Origin: Methylovulum sp.
GTDB lineage: Bacteria; Pseudomonadota; Gammaproteobacteria; Methylococcales; Methylomonadaceae
Assembly: GCA_028712695.1 (NCBI GenBank)
Contig: JAQTQZ010000009.1
Location: 56,186 to 120,185 of the forward strand
Direction: 5' to 3'
Length of the DNA stretch: 64,000 nt
The stretch's first letter is position 1. Every line of letters starts with the position of its first letter. The position numbers and the translations under genes were made by a program. Below, piece by piece: positions 26,861 to 37,133 of this stretch. The notes below the pieces were generated by a model that was not told the origin of the DNA, searched no databases, and saw nothing but the letters and a program-made list of their open reading frames with translations.

Positions 26861-29800
26861 GTGCGCAGAATATCAGTGGATCCTAAACTTCCCACCTTGT
26901 TTTCCGAAGCGTCGCCAGCACGGCTACGCGAAATCCCTTATAACTACACGTCTTTTTCCGACCGCGAAATCGTCATCCGTTTGCTGGGTGCAGAGAGTTG
27001 GCAGATTATGGAAATGTTGCGTGGCGAGCGGATAACTGGCCGTTCCGCCAAGATGCTGTTTGAAGTCCTGGGCGATATTTGGGCAGTGCAGCGCAACCCT
27101 TACCTTGAGGACGATTTGCTGGATAACCGCAACCGCCGCCGCGCCTTATTGGGCGCGTTACGCCACCGGCTCAAGCAGATGGGCAACCGTCTCGCCGAAC
27201 ATGAAGGCGAAAATGCCGACCGCGCCCGCCGGGTGACGTTGTTGATCGAAGCCGCACATCGGGCCGTCAACGATTTTGAAGCCCATTTTGACCGCACCGG
27301 TGAACTGCGCCGTAAAGCCTTAGGCTTATTGTCCAAACACACCCGCAAAGACAATATTTGTTTCGACGGTTTCGCCCGCGTTTCCCATGTCACCGATGCT
27401 ACCGATTGGCGGGTGGAATATCCGTTTGTCGTTTTATATCCGACCACAGAAGATGAGATAGGCCATCTGGTGCGCGATTGCATCACCTTAGGCTTGACTA
27501 TCATCCCACGCGGCGGCGGTACAGGGTATACGGGTGGTGCAGTCCCATTAACACCTTATGCGGCGGTCATCAACACCGAAAAACTCATCCAAATAGGCCG
27601 CGTCGAACCGGAAACCGCCTTGCCTGGCATCAGCCAAACTTACACGACGATTTACACAGGTGCTGGTGTGGTGACACGGCGGGTCATGGAAACCGCTGAA
27701 AAAGCTGGACTGGTGTTCGCTTGCGACCCGACTTCTGCCGATGCGTCCTGCATAGGCGGCAATATCGCCATGAACGCGGGCGGCAAAAAAGCCGTGTTGT
27801 GGGGAACGGCCTTGGACAATTTGGCTTCGTGGCGCATGGTCATGCCCGATGGCAACTGGTTGGAAGTCGAACGCCTCAACCATAATCTCGGCAAAATCCA
27901 CGAACAGGCCGAAGTCACGTTCGCCCTGAAACATTACGACAGTAGCCGCAAAAACTTGCTGTCCGAAGAAACCTTGACCATTCCCGGCAAAGCCTTCCGC
28001 AAAGGCGAGTTGGGCAAAGACGTGACCGACAAATTCCTCGGTGGTTTGCCCGGCATCCAAAAAGAAGGCTGTGATGGCATCATCACCTCGGCGCGGTGGA
28101 TTTTGCATAAAATGCCGCCCCACATCCGCACCTTTTGCTTGGAATTCTTTGGGCAAGTGCGCGAAGCCGTACCCGCCATTTTAGAAATCCGCGATTATCT
28201 CGCAGCGCTGCCAAAAGATGGCCCGCAGCGCGTGATGCTGGCAGGTTTGGAGCATTTGGACGAGCGTTACGTCAAAGCCGTTGGCTACGCCAGTAAAGCC
28301 AAGCATCATGGCCGCCCAAAAATGGTTTTGATTGGCGATATTGTCGGTGACGATGAAAAACAAGTCGCGCTGGCGGCTTCGGAAGTCGTGCGTTTGTGCA
28401 ATGCCCGTAACGCAGAAGGCTTTATCGCCGTCAGTGCCGAAACCCGCAAAACCTTTTGGCTGGACCGCGCCCGCACCGCCGCGATTGCTAAACACACTAA
28501 CGCCTTTAAAATCAATGAAGACGTGGTTATTCCGCTGCCGCGCATGGGTGATTATTGCGACGGCATCGAGCGCATCAACATCGAATTGTCGTTGCGCAAC
28601 AAATTGCGTTTATGCGACGCGCTGAACCAACTGCTAGACGGCGAATTGCCGTTACGCGCTTATGAAGATAGCGTCAATAAGGCCGAATTGATCGGCGACC
28701 GTCGTCTGTCCGCCTTAGCCGCCGTCAACACGGTGCGCGAACGTTGGCAATGGCTGTTTGACAATCTGGATTTGCCGTTGCCGCAAGCAGAAGCGCAGTT
28801 TGCCGCTTTGGGCATCAACGTAACAGAATTGACCAACCGCACCGAGCAACCGACGCTATTCCACCGTTTGCAAGACCGTTCCTTGCGCGTGTCCTGGAAG
28901 CAAGAACTATTGCCGCGCCTAAAAGAAATTTTTGAAGGCGATAACTTCCGCCCCGTCATTGAGTGCATCGAAGCCGTGCATAAAGACATTTTGCGCGGAC
29001 GTGTGTTCGTGGCCTTGCACATGCACGCGGGTGACGGCAATGTCCACACCAATTTGCCCGTCAACTCCGACCATTACGAAATGCTCCAAGAAGCCAATGC
29101 CGCCGTAGGGCGGATTATGGGGTTGGCACGCGAATTGGGCGGCGTGATTTCCGGCGAACATGGCATCGGCATCACCAAATACGAATTTTTAAAACCAGAA
29201 GAACTCGCCGATTTCCACGCTTACAAACAACGTATAGACCCGGAAGGCCGTTTCAACAAAGGCAAACTGATGCCCGGTGCGGATTTGAGCGCGGCTTACA
29301 CCACGTCATTTAGTTTGATGGGCTATGAATCGCTGATTATGCAGCAAAGCGACATCGGCGCAATTTCCGATTCCGTGAAAGATTGCCTGCGTTGCGGTAA
29401 ATGCAAACCCGTCTGCGCCACGCATGTCCCGCAAGCCAATCTATTGTATTCGCCACGGAACAAAATCCTCGCCACCTCGTTGTTAATTGAGGCATTTTTG
29501 TACGAAGAACAAACGCGGCGCGGCATTTCCATCACCCATTGGAAAGAGTTTGAAGATGTCGCCGACCATTGCACGGTTTGCCATAAATGCTTCAATCCGT
29601 GTCCGGTGGATATTGATTTTGGCGATGTGTCGATGAACATGCGCAATTTATTGCGCAAAATGGGCAAACAAAGCTTTAATCCCGTAAAAACGGCGGCGAT
29701 TGCGTTCTTGTCCACTGGCCATCCGAACAGCATCAAAATCATGCGCAAGTTCCTGATTGAATGGGCGTATAAAGCCCAGCGCATCGGTTATTTTTTACTA

Positions 29801-30784
29801 AAACCGTGGAGCCGCAAACAATTGGTGGAACCGCCCTCATCGACCGGACAACCCGCCATGCGCGAGTATGTCGTGCATTTCACCAACCGGAAAATGCCCG
29901 ACAAAGTGCCGTCGAAAACCGCCCGCGCCTTGCTAGGCATAGAAAGCGACCAAATCGTGCCGATTATCCGCGACCAAAACAAAACCCGCGCCGATTCGGA
30001 AGCGGTGTTTTATTTTCCAGGTTGCGGCTCGGAGCGTCTGTTCTCGCAAGTCGGTTTGGCGACCCAAGCCATGTTGTTTGAAATTGGTGTCCAAACCGTG
30101 TTGCCGCCCGGCTATTTATGCTGCGGCTACCCGCAACGCGCCGCCGGACAAGCCGACAAGGCGCAAAAAATCAGCACCGACAACCGCGTGTTGTTCCACC
30201 GTGTCGCCAATACCTTGAATTATCTGGACATTAAAACCGTCGTGGTCAGTTGTGGCACTTGCTATGACCAATTATTAGATTATGACTTCGGGAAGATTTT
30301 CCCTGGCTGCCGAATGATCGACATCCACGAATATCTGCTGGAAAAAGGCGTGAAACTGGAAGGCGTGAACGGCACGCGCTACCTCTACCACGACCCTTGC
30401 CACAGCCCGATGAAACAGCAAGACGCGATGAAAACTGTCAATGAATTGATCGGCTCACCCGTCAACAAATCCGAACGCTGCTGCGGCGAGTCAGGGACTT
30501 TAGCCGTGGCACGTCCTGACATTTCCACGCAAGTACGCCACCGCAAAGCCGCCGAATTGCAAAACGACACTGCGCAACTACGTAGCGATGGTTTCGGCGG
30601 CCCCATCAAAATGCTCACCTCTTGCCCGTCATGTGTGCAAGGCTTAAAACGCTTTGATGACGTGGATCCTATGGAAGTTGACTACATTGTCGTGGAAATC
30701 GCCAAACATGTGCTGGGCGATAGCTGGATGAAAAATTATATTGATCAGGCGGGCAATGGCGGGATTGAGCGGGTTTTGTTGTAA
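26861..30784 (+). CDS. Large FAD-linked oxidoreductase with Fe-S and CCG domains (DUF3683, D-2-hydroxyacid dehydrogenase type)
   Basis: 1307 residues, start taken as the GTG at 26861 without a clear ribosome site. Order of parts: an N-terminal DUF3683-like segment (about 1-150), FAD-binding PCMH domain ([17 protein letters not shown], near 210), FAD-oxidase C-terminal domain with [12 protein letters not shown] (near 725), two 4Fe-4S motifs ([11 protein letters not shown] near 842 and [12 protein letters not shown] near 902), then cysteine-rich CCG repeats ([20 protein letters not shown]). This merges the roles of GlcD/DLD and GlcF/HdrD subunits. The substrate is probably a D-2-hydroxy acid such as lactate, glycolate or 2-hydroxyglutarate, with electrons passed to the quinone pool or a cytochrome. 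Confidence 0.85.
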   Translation: MRRISVDPKLPTLFSEASPARLREIPYNYTSFSDREIVIRLLGAESWQIMEMLRGERITGRSAKMLFEVLGDIWAVQRNPYLEDDLLDNRNRRRALLGALRHRLKQMGNRLAEHEGENADRARRVTLLIEAAHRAVNDFEAHFDRTGELRRKALGLLSKHTRKDNICFDGFARVSHVTDATDWRVEYPFVVLYPTTEDEIGHLVRDCITLGLTIIPRGGGTGYTGGAVPLTPYAAVINTEKLIQIGRVEPETALPGISQTYTTIYTGAGVVTRRVMETAEKAGLVFACDPTSADASCIGGNIAMNAGGKKAVLWGTALDNLASWRMVMPDGNWLEVERLNHNLGKIHEQAEVTFALKHYDSSRKNLLSEETLTIPGKAFRKGELGKDVTDKFLGGLPGIQKEGCDGIITSARWILHKMPPHIRTFCLEFFGQVREAVPAILEIRDYLAALPKDGPQRVMLAGLEHLDERYVKAVGYASKAKHHGRPKMVLIGDIVGDDEKQVALAASEVVRLCNARNAEGFIAVSAETRKTFWLDRARTAAIAKHTNAFKINEDVVIPLPRMGDYCDGIERINIELSLRNKLRLCDALNQLLDGELPLRAYEDSVNKAELIGDRRLSALAAVNTVRERWQWLFDNLDLPLPQAEAQFAALGINVTELTNRTEQPTLFHRLQDRSLRVSWKQELLPRLKEIFEGDNFRPVIECIEAVHKDILRGRVFVALHMHAGDGNVHTNLPVNSDHYEMLQEANAAVGRIMGLARELGGVISGEHGIGITKYEFLKPEELADFHAYKQRIDPEGRFNKGKLMPGADLSAAYTTSFSLMGYESLIMQQSDIGAISDSVKDCLRCGKCKPVCATHVPQANLLYSPRNKILATSLLIEAFLYEEQTRRGISITHWKEFEDVADHCTVCHKCFNPCPVDIDFGDVSMNMRNLLRKMGKQSFNPVKTAAIAFLSTGHPNSIKIMRKFLIEWAYKAQRIGYFLLKPWSRKQLVEPPSSTGQPAMREYVVHFTNRKMPDKVPSKTARALLGIESDQIVPIIRDQNKTRADSEAVFYFPGCGSERLFSQVGLATQAMLFEIGVQTVLPPGYLCCGYPQRAAGQADKAQKISTDNRVLFHRVANTLNYLDIKTVVVSCGTCYDQLLDYDFGKIFPGCRMIDIHEYLLEKGVKLEGVNGTRYLYHDPCHSPMKQQDAMKTVNELIGSPVNKSERCCGESGTLAVARPDISTQVRHRKAAELQNDTAQLRSDGFGGPIKMLTSCPSCVQGLKRFDDVDPMEVDYIVVEIAKHVLGDSWMKNYIDQAGNGGIERVLL

Positions 30785-31162
30785 GGGTCGCTTGGGCAAC
30801 ATGTAAGAAGCATAAAAAATGCACCCTTGAATGGCTGGCAATACTAAACCCCTTTACAGTGCGCATCATCTACACTGAACGGTCATATTTACGGCTTTTA
30901 TATTCTTTCGTAGGGTACGCATCGCGTACCCTACACAAAAAACTGAAAACTTGACCGTTTAAAGTATAACCTACTGGCGACACATCCCCATTAGCGGAAC
31001 GTCACCTTCATAGTTGTAAAAAACTTCAAATTATTCTGCCTAACTTCATCCTGACTCAGTGATGGATGCTTAGCGGGCAAATTTAGAAGCCCTTTCCTTT
31101 ATTGAAAAATATGGTAAGTTTTACAACTACCACAACCACCGTTAATTTCTAAGGAAGTCATC
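30785..31162. other. Intergenic region with a palindrome inside a larger inverted repeat
   Basis: 378 bases. It includes the GTAGGGTACGC palindrome (30910-30934) nested in an 8-base inverted repeat (AACGGTCA at 30878-30885 and TGACCGTT at 30952-30959). Otherwise nothing recognised. Confidence 0.5.
30910..30934. repeat. Palindrome of a second repeat family (GTAGGGTACGC type)
   Basis: Perfect 11-base arms GTAGGGTACGC/GCGTACCCTAC around a three-base loop. Shortened relatives occur at 43769-43788 and 44408-44427. It is flanked by AACGGTCA/TGACCGTT in inverted orientation, which could be the ends of a small non-autonomous element. Confidence 0.6.
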
Positions 31163-31696
31163 ATGCGAGCGTCAAAAAAACAATTAAAACAAAACTTGGC
31201 CTTGATCCTTATTGGCAGTCTACTTTCCGCCATTCCGGCAATGGCGACAACAGACCGCGAAGACCAAGAAAACTTGGCCAAGGCGCGGGCCAAGCTCCAC
31301 CAAAAAGAAACAGATCACAGTGCACATGAAAATCCCAATGATAAAAGCCTGGAGTTCCATGGCGTTTTTTACGGCTTTCTCCCTTGCAACGATTGCACCG
31401 GGATTAAAGCAACATTGTCTTTAAAACAAAAAGACAATTACCTGTTGGTGACGCAGCCTGCGAAAGAGTCCTCAAGGGAGTTTTATGAAAAAGGGAAATA
31501 TAGCTGGGATGAAAAAATGCAGACCGTTGTTTTAACACCCAAAAAAGGTGGGGCAACCATACGCCACTATCATATTGAAAATGAAGGGACGCTCATACAG
31601 CTTAATGATGACGGGACAAGGATAACCGATAATGCGGATCGTTATGTCTTAAAAAGAAGCGATACGGTAAAAGCGCGGGAAGTACATATTCACTAA
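31163..31696 (+). CDS. NlpE N-terminal domain protein, copper-resistance/envelope type
   Basis: 177 residues, ATG with AAGGAAG upstream. A signal peptide ends near IPAMA (about residue 28). The mature part has an acidic, histidine-containing linker and an NlpE-N-like domain with YGFLPCNDCTGIKATLSLKQ. In E. coli NlpE is an outer-membrane lipoprotein that senses copper and surface contact and activates Cpx. Here no lipobox cysteine is visible, so it is probably a soluble periplasmic protein. No Cpx genes adjoin it. Confidence 0.8.
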   Translation: MRASKKQLKQNLALILIGSLLSAIPAMATTDREDQENLAKARAKLHQKETDHSAHENPNDKSLEFHGVFYGFLPCNDCTGIKATLSLKQKDNYLLVTQPAKESSREFYEKGKYSWDEKMQTVVLTPKKGGATIRHYHIENEGTLIQLNDDGTRITDNADRYVLKRSDTVKAREVHIH

Positions 31697-32047
31697 CGAT
31701 AGCAGGTGAAATCTGCAATTTTTTATACCCTTTTTCCCACCAGGGGGCATAGGCAGCGCTGACCATGAGGCTGACACCGTGCTTGGCTGGCTGTTTGTAG
31801 TCCTTCAGGCACGTTCCCCGTCTTTGGTCGGATAGGAATAAGCTTTGAATTATGACAGCTAGCCTTCCCCATATCCTAGTTTTGGCGATTGCACTTTGGC
31901 GTTGGCCCGCCATTATAAAAAATGCTTTCCCTTAAAAATTAACGCGGCTAACAGTTAATTTGACTCGCAACACCTATTATCCTAGAGTCTTTCTGCCTAT
32001 TCGGCTTAGGCGTACCTCACATGAATCTATGTAACAGGAGAATGACA
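31697..32047. other. Intergenic region without recognised gene
   Basis: 351 bases between the NlpE-like gene and aqpZ. It contains only short, characterless frames. The aqpZ promoter must lie near its right end. No repeat recognised. Confidence 0.4.
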
Positions 32048-32737
32048 ATGAAACAATATAGCGCTGAGTTTTTCGGAACATTTTGGTTAGTTCTTGGTGG
32101 TTGCGGTAGTGCGGTTTTATCCGCAGCGTTCCCCAATGTGGGCATCGGCTTATTGGGTGTTGCTTTTGCTTTCGGTTTGACTGTTTTAACAATGGCTTAT
32201 TCCATAGGCCATATTTCTGGCTGTCATCTTAATCCCGCCGTATCCATTGGGCTCTGGGCAGGCGGGCGCTTTCCCGCAAGCAAACTACTGCCTTATATTG
32301 CCGCCCAAGTTTTGGGCGGCATCGTCGCGGGTGGCGTTTTATATCTGATCGCCAGTGGCAAGGCCGGCTTTGATCTTTCTGCCGGGTTTGCCGCCAATGG
32401 CTACGGGGAGCATTCCCCAGGCAATTATTCTTTGCTTGCCGCCCTGATAACAGAGGTGGTGATGACTATGATGTTCCTGTTGATCATTTTAGGTTCGACA
32501 GATAGCCGGGCACCTGCCGGTTTCGCCCCCATTGCAATTGGCTTGGGTTTGACGCTGATCCATCTGATCAGCATTCCGGTCACCAACACCTCGGTCAATC
32601 CGGCAAGAAGCTTGGGGGTTGCACTCTATGTTGGCGATTGGGCACTGGCACAGCTCTGGTTATTCTGGTTCGCCCCCATTGTTGGCGCCATACTGGGTGC
32701 AATAGCCTATCGGTTTATTGGCGGCAACGACGATTAA
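32048..32737 (+). CDS. aqpZ: Aquaporin Z, water channel
   Basis: 229 residues from the ATG at 32048, with AGGAG seven bases upstream; an ATG two codons earlier is also possible. It has six membrane segments and two half-helices carrying NPA motifs (HLNPAVS, SVNPARS), and starts [20 protein letters not shown] as AqpZ does. It lets water cross the inner membrane quickly during osmotic change. Length is normal. Confidence 0.95.
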   Translation: MKQYSAEFFGTFWLVLGGCGSAVLSAAFPNVGIGLLGVAFAFGLTVLTMAYSIGHISGCHLNPAVSIGLWAGGRFPASKLLPYIAAQVLGGIVAGGVLYLIASGKAGFDLSAGFAANGYGEHSPGNYSLLAALITEVVMTMMFLLIILGSTDSRAPAGFAPIAIGLGLTLIHLISIPVTNTSVNPARSLGVALYVGDWALAQLWLFWFAPIVGAILGAIAYRFIGGNDD

Positions 32738-32815
32738 TTATCAGGACTCTGGTGCCAGTTGCTGGGCGGATGGCAACCGGCACCGGATCACTTGGCGCCA
32801 TCGGTTTGGTTAGGT

Positions 32816-33697
32816 ATGAATTGGCAGATTATTTCAGAACACATTACTTCAGCAACAGGGCAAAGATTTAAGATCATGTCCACCCACCCGATAACGGGGG
32901 GTGACATTAATTCCGCCTTTCGCTTACAAGGCGATAGCAAAGCGTATTTTATCAAGCTGAACCACGCTAATCTGGAAGCCATGTTTGCCGCTGAATTTGC
33001 TGGCTTACAGGAGCTGGCGAGCACGCAAACACTACGCGTCCCTCTGCCCATTGTGTATGGCACAACCCAAAACCATTCATTTCTAGTGCTGGAATATCTT
33101 GCACTAGGTGCTTCCAGCCGAAAATCTGAATGCCTACTGGGCCAACAGTTGGCCAGCCTGCATCAGCAACCTAAAGCTTATTTTGGTTGGGGCACCGATA
33201 ACACCATTGGCAGGACACCCCAATTTAATCAATGTTGCGCTGATTGGCCCATTTTTTGGCGGGAACAACGTTTGAAAACCCAATTAGAATTCGCAGCTAA
33301 GCAAGGCTATAAAGGTAACCTGCAAACACTGGGGGAGCAGTTATGTGATGGTTTTGCCGCATTATTCACCACTTACCAACCCCAACCTTCGCTAGTGCAC
33401 GGCGACCTATGGGCAGGTAATGTGGCCGCCGACCAACAAGGCCGCCCTGTTATTTTTGACCCTGCCTGTTATTATGGGGATCGGGAAACAGACTTGGCAA
33501 TGACCGAGTTATTCGGTGGTTTTAGTGCGGATTTTTATGCCGCCTACCAAGATGTCTGGCCCTTAGATGAAGGCTATGGCATCAGAAAAACGCTGTACAA
33601 TCTGTATCATGTTTTAAATCACCTGAATTTATTTGGCATTGGCTACTTAAGGCAAGCCGAAAACATTATGGCGAAACTACTCGCAGAGTTGCGCTAA
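32816..33697 (+). CDS. Fructosamine kinase family protein
   Basis: 293 residues from the ATG at 32816. The fold is that of the aminoglycoside phosphotransferase-like fructosamine kinases: GGDINSAFRLQG near the start, LVLEYL hinge, catalytic loop LVHGDLWAGNV and metal-binding IFDPACYYGDRETDLAM. The family phosphorylates sugar adducts on protein lysines (ribulosamines in bacteria), a repair step for glycated proteins. It lies 78 bases after aqpZ on the same strand. Confidence 0.88.
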   Translation: MNWQIISEHITSATGQRFKIMSTHPITGGDINSAFRLQGDSKAYFIKLNHANLEAMFAAEFAGLQELASTQTLRVPLPIVYGTTQNHSFLVLEYLALGASSRKSECLLGQQLASLHQQPKAYFGWGTDNTIGRTPQFNQCCADWPIFWREQRLKTQLEFAAKQGYKGNLQTLGEQLCDGFAALFTTYQPQPSLVHGDLWAGNVAADQQGRPVIFDPACYYGDRETDLAMTELFGGFSADFYAAYQDVWPLDEGYGIRKTLYNLYHVLNHLNLFGIGYLRQAENIMAKLLAELR

Positions 33698-33767
33698 TTG
33701 AACCGCCGGTTGTTGCTCCCCTATTGCAACCGTTAAAGCCAGCATCTACAACTTATTAGAGAATCAC

Positions 33768-34130
33768 ATGATTAAAATTTTTCATCTTAGCTTTGTTTTA
33801 ATATCTATTATTAGTTTTGTTAGCCGGGTGGTTCTGTCAGAAACCCATCCTGAATTACTCAAAAAAAAGCTATTCAAAATAGCACCGCATGTTGTTGATA
33901 CCCTATTAATGTTAAGCGGTATCATGCTGGTGTTTCAGGGTGCTTGGCTTACCGCCGAGTATGGCTGGATTATCGCCAAAATAGTGGCATTAACCGGTTA
34001 TATCGGCTTGGGCGTAATGACTATGCGTAACCGTGGCACCGTCCGCTGGCTGGCTTTTGGTGGCGCCATGACTTGCTTCGTTTATATTGGTATAGTTGCG
34101 GTCACTAAAAATGCGTTCTTCTTTTTATAG
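33768..34130 (+). CDS. SirB2 family membrane protein
   Basis: 120 residues with four membrane segments, beginning MIKIFHLSFVLISIISFVSR and containing APHVVDTLLMLSGIML, the SirB2/InvE-like signature. The function is unknown in general; SirB2 was first noted near siderophore or invasion regulators. It converges on the nucleosidase-like gene with a 10-base gap. Confidence 0.8.
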   Translation: MIKIFHLSFVLISIISFVSRVVLSETHPELLKKKLFKIAPHVVDTLLMLSGIMLVFQGAWLTAEYGWIIAKIVALTGYIGLGVMTMRNRGTVRWLAFGGAMTCFVYIGIVAVTKNAFFFL

Positions 34131-34140
34131 ACAAACCCTG

Positions 34141-34962
34141 TCACAAATAAAAATCTGTTTCACCCAGCTGCTGGGCCAGCTTCTTTAACACCTCTTTCCC
34201 ACTATTGGCATGGATATGCGCTAGCTCAAGAGCTGCGCCATTAGCCAAAACCGTCTTACGGCATAACAACTCTTTTAACTGCAACCTTTCACTTGTTGTA
34301 AAACGGTGCTGTTGCAACAGTTGTTCAAATATCGGCGGAGCAGGCCAAGTTATCTGCGTAGCCAGATCCTTGGCTTGGCCTATTAAGCCGGCAATGATTG
34401 GCAGATGCGTGGCAATTAATGCCGACACCTGTTTTGGATTGATAGCCTCGACCGGCGCATCTTTATTGTCTGAAACAACTTTCAAGCAATGGATCAATTC
34501 GCCGGTAGAAAAGCGCGCCGCTGTTTCATAAAATGCCGAGGCCTCCATGTCATAAAGTCCTGGCTGCTCATAATCCAGCTGCGGTTTCGATGCCGTCCGC
34601 ACACTAGCCGTTGCACAGGGCAGTCCAAAAACCAACGGCGGATAATAGTTTTTTTTGCTGTCCGCATCGGTCATTTTATTGATCAGAAACAAGCCTCCCA
34701 ACGCTTGGTCTTTGTGTCCGGCGATACCGATATTGAGCAATACCACAGGCTCCACCGGTGCAAACAAAGCCTGTGTATAGGCAATACCCGCAGCCATTGC
34801 ATTTTTGCCAACGCCGGTGACGGTCAGGCAAACCGCCTGATTTAAATACACGGCAAAGGGCTTGACTGTCGTGTCTTTTTTTAGCCGAAAATAGTCAATC
34901 ATCGGCTTTGCCTCACAAGGCAATGCTATATAAATAAAGACGTCAGGTATTTTTTGTTGCAT
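34141..34962 (-). CDS. Nucleoside phosphorylase superfamily protein (MTA/SAH nucleosidase-like)
   Basis: 273 residues if started at the ATG at 34962, where the conserved fold begins (VFIYIALPCEAKPMIDYF). The frame stays open to 35109 and could add up to 49 residues of unrelated sequence. It contains TGVGKNAMAAGIAYTQAL, LLNIGIAGHKD and the ribose-binding DMEASAFYETAARF, typical of PNP_UDP_1 enzymes such as MTA/SAH nucleosidase, futalosine hydrolase or the hopanoid-associated HpnG. Which substrate it uses cannot be told from the sequence. It carries a C-terminal extension of about 80 residues. Confidence 0.7.
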   Translation of the reverse strand: MQQKIPDVFIYIALPCEAKPMIDYFRLKKDTTVKPFAVYLNQAVCLTVTGVGKNAMAAGIAYTQALFAPVEPVVLLNIGIAGHKDQALGGLFLINKMTDADSKKNYYPPLVFGLPCATASVRTASKPQLDYEQPGLYDMEASAFYETAARFSTGELIHCLKVVSDNKDAPVEAINPKQVSALIATHLPIIAGLIGQAKDLATQITWPAPPIFEQLLQQHRFTTSERLQLKELLCRKTVLANGAALELAHIHANSGKEVLKKLAQQLGETDFYL

Positions 34963-35197
34963 CCGTAAGCTAGCCCTTAATTTGCGGAAGTCACTGTGGA
35001 AATTTTGCATTAATAAGCGGCTACGCAACCCGATTACGGCCTCTTTGACAAGCCCAGGACAACACACTCGAAACCCTCTTGCACAAACTGCGCTTTGTAC
35101 CGGAAGCACCAGCCGCGACGCTTTTAAGACACATTCTGAAGCACTCTTAAGAATGTTCTAAGATACAATTGCCGGTTTACCCACGACAATTTAAATT

Positions 35198-35440
35198 ATG
35201 CAGTGTTTTATCTATAAAAGCCTAAAAACAGAGTACCTTTATTTGTATATTGATAAAAAATATGATTTCACCAACGTGCCCGACGCCCTTTTTGACAAGC
35301 TAGGAAAACTGGAGTTTGTCATGGAGCTGATGCTTTCAGCGCACCGTAAACTGGCACGGGAAAACGTCGAAACCGTTATGGACAGCCTTAAAAATAAAGG
35401 TTTTTTTATCCAGTTACCACCCGCTAAAGATCAGCCATAA
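35198..35440 (+). CDS. YcgL family protein (DUF709)
   Basis: 80 residues, starting MQCFIYKSLKTEYLYLYIDK and containing FDKLGKLEFVMELMLSAHRKLARE, the YcgL signature. A small gammaproteobacterial protein of unknown function. It lies divergent from the nucleosidase-like gene and convergent with dnaQ. Confidence 0.87.
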   Translation: MQCFIYKSLKTEYLYLYIDKKYDFTNVPDALFDKLGKLEFVMELMLSAHRKLARENVETVMDSLKNKGFFIQLPPAKDQP

Positions 35441-35462
35441 AGCCGTTTTAATGGACAAGCCA

Positions 35463-36215
35463 TCAATTGGCCGAAAAACTTGTTTGGTTCCAGAGACAAA
35501 CTCCCGCTTGTTTTTCAATGGCCTCCAAGCGCATTTGATGGGCCGCCACTTCTTCGGCACTGCATTGGATTACCTTTAATGCCGGCCGGTTTCCTGCCAG
35601 CCTTTTAACCGTGCTGTTGTGGCTGGCGGCTTCTGCGTCTGTTTGTGTTGCTTGTGGATCGTCCAGCAATGACGATTGCCCACCGGTCATCAACAGAAAA
35701 ACATCCGCCAGAATTTCCGCATCCAGCAACGCGCCGTGCAAATCGCGGTGGCTATTATCGACACCATAACGTTTGCATAGCGCGTCCAGGCTGTTACGTT
35801 GTCCCGGGTGTTTCTTTTTGGCATACGCCAACGTGTCAAAAACGGCGCTGTAATCGGCAACAGTTTTTTGATGACTGTTGAGTAAGGTAAATTCGCGGTT
35901 AAGGAAACCGACATCAAACGGTGCGTTATGGATGACTAACTCAGCACCGTTGATAAAGGCAATAAAATCATCAAAAACATCCTTAAAGCGTGCCTTGTCT
36001 TGTAAAAACTCATTGCTGATGCCATGCACAGCCATTGCACCCTCATCGATCATCCGCTCTGGATTGATGTAGACATGAAATCTATTGCCGGTCAGGCGGC
36101 GGTTAACCAGCTCTACACAGCCAATTTCGATGATCCGGTGGCCTTCCTGCGGGTTAAGGCCGGTGGTTTCTGTATCGAGGACGACGATACGATTGGTAAA
36201 GGTGCGGTTATCCAT
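35463..36215 (-). CDS. dnaQ: DNA polymerase III epsilon subunit, 3'-5' proofreading exonuclease
   Basis: 250 residues. Exonuclease motifs are present: ExoI VVLDTETTGL, ExoII HNAPFDVGFLNREF and ExoIII HRDLHGALLDAEILADVF. A linker and a short C-terminal region follow for contact with the polymerase alpha subunit. It proofreads replication errors. The rnhA gene that often adjoins dnaQ is absent. It is divergent from thiD. Confidence 0.93.
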   Translation of the reverse strand: MDNRTFTNRIVVLDTETTGLNPQEGHRIIEIGCVELVNRRLTGNRFHVYINPERMIDEGAMAVHGISNEFLQDKARFKDVFDDFIAFINGAELVIHNAPFDVGFLNREFTLLNSHQKTVADYSAVFDTLAYAKKKHPGQRNSLDALCKRYGVDNSHRDLHGALLDAEILADVFLLMTGGQSSLLDDPQATQTDAEAASHNSTVKRLAGNRPALKVIQCSAEEVAAHQMRLEAIEKQAGVCLWNQTSFSAN

Positions 36216-36341
36216 GCGGTTAGCTCTAATTTTTCGGAGGTTATGGGGGAAATCTACAGTGATTGCATATTGCTATTGAGTATGGCTGATAACTCAGTGA
36301 CAATTGGGCAATAATTTATTGTTAATCATTAAGGAACCGCT

Positions 36342-37133
36342 ATGGCCCAAAACCGCCCTATTGTACTCTCATTTTCCGGCCATGACCCTAGCGGCGGCGC
36401 GGGCGTGCAAGCCGATATTGAAACGCTGATAAGCCATCAGTGCCATGCCGCCAGCATTATCACGGCTTTGACCGAGCAAGACACCCACAACGTCAAAAAA
36501 CTGATCCCGCAACAGTCCGAACAAATCATCAGCCAAGCCAACACCTTGCTCGATGACTTTGATGTCAAGGTGTTTAAAATAGGCTTGATTGGCCATCATG
36601 AAACGGCCTTGGCCATTTATGCCATCCTAAAACAGCATCCAGAAATTCCGGTCGTGCTAGATCCCGTATTGGCTGCAGGCGGCGGAACTGAATTGGCTAA
36701 CGAACGGCTGGTTGCCACGCTGGTCGATTTGCTATTGCCTTGTGTGACCGTGTTGACGCCGAACAGCCACGAGGCGCGGTTGTTGGCAGGCCATGAAGAA
36801 CTGGAAGATTGTGGCCTGGATTTACTGGATAAAGGCTGCGAATATGTGCTGGTCACCGGCACTCACGAACATACACCTGTGGTCAGCAACCAGCTATTCC
36901 ATGACAACAGGCTTTGGGAAACCTACACGTGGGACAGATTGCCACACAGCTATCACGGCTCCGGCTGCACCTTGGCCGCCAGCATTGCCGCCTTGCTTGC
37001 GCATGGCCTAGAGCCCATCCAAGCGGTTATGGAAGCGCAAGAATACACTTGGAACGCCTTAAACAGCGCCTATCAGCCCGGCAAAGGCCAACATAACCCC
37101 AACCGTTTTTTCTGGATGGAGGACGACGCATGA
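36342..37133 (+). CDS. thiD: ThiD, hydroxymethylpyrimidine/phosphomethylpyrimidine kinase
   Basis: 263 residues, ribokinase fold with FSGHDPSGGAGVQADIET near the N-terminus and HGSGCTLAASIAALLAHG (anion hole and catalytic Asp region) near the C-terminus. It phosphorylates HMP and HMP-P in thiamine synthesis. AAGGA precedes the ATG. The stop overlaps the thiE start by four bases (ATGA), so the two are translationally coupled. Confidence 0.95.
   Translation: MAQNRPIVLSFSGHDPSGGAGVQADIETLISHQCHAASIITALTEQDTHNVKKLIPQQSEQIISQANTLLDDFDVKVFKIGLIGHHETALAIYAILKQHPEIPVVLDPVLAAGGGTELANERLVATLVDLLLPCVTVLTPNSHEARLLAGHEELEDCGLDLLDKGCEYVLVTGTHEHTPVVSNQLFHDNRLWETYTWDRLPHSYHGSGCTLAASIAALLAHGLEPIQAVMEAQEYTWNALNSAYQPGKGQHNPNRFFWMEDDA

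Noticed and set aside
34963..35109. N-terminal extension of the nucleosidase-like gene
   Set aside because: Sequence before residue 50 has no family resemblance and the conserved fold begins at the later ATG.
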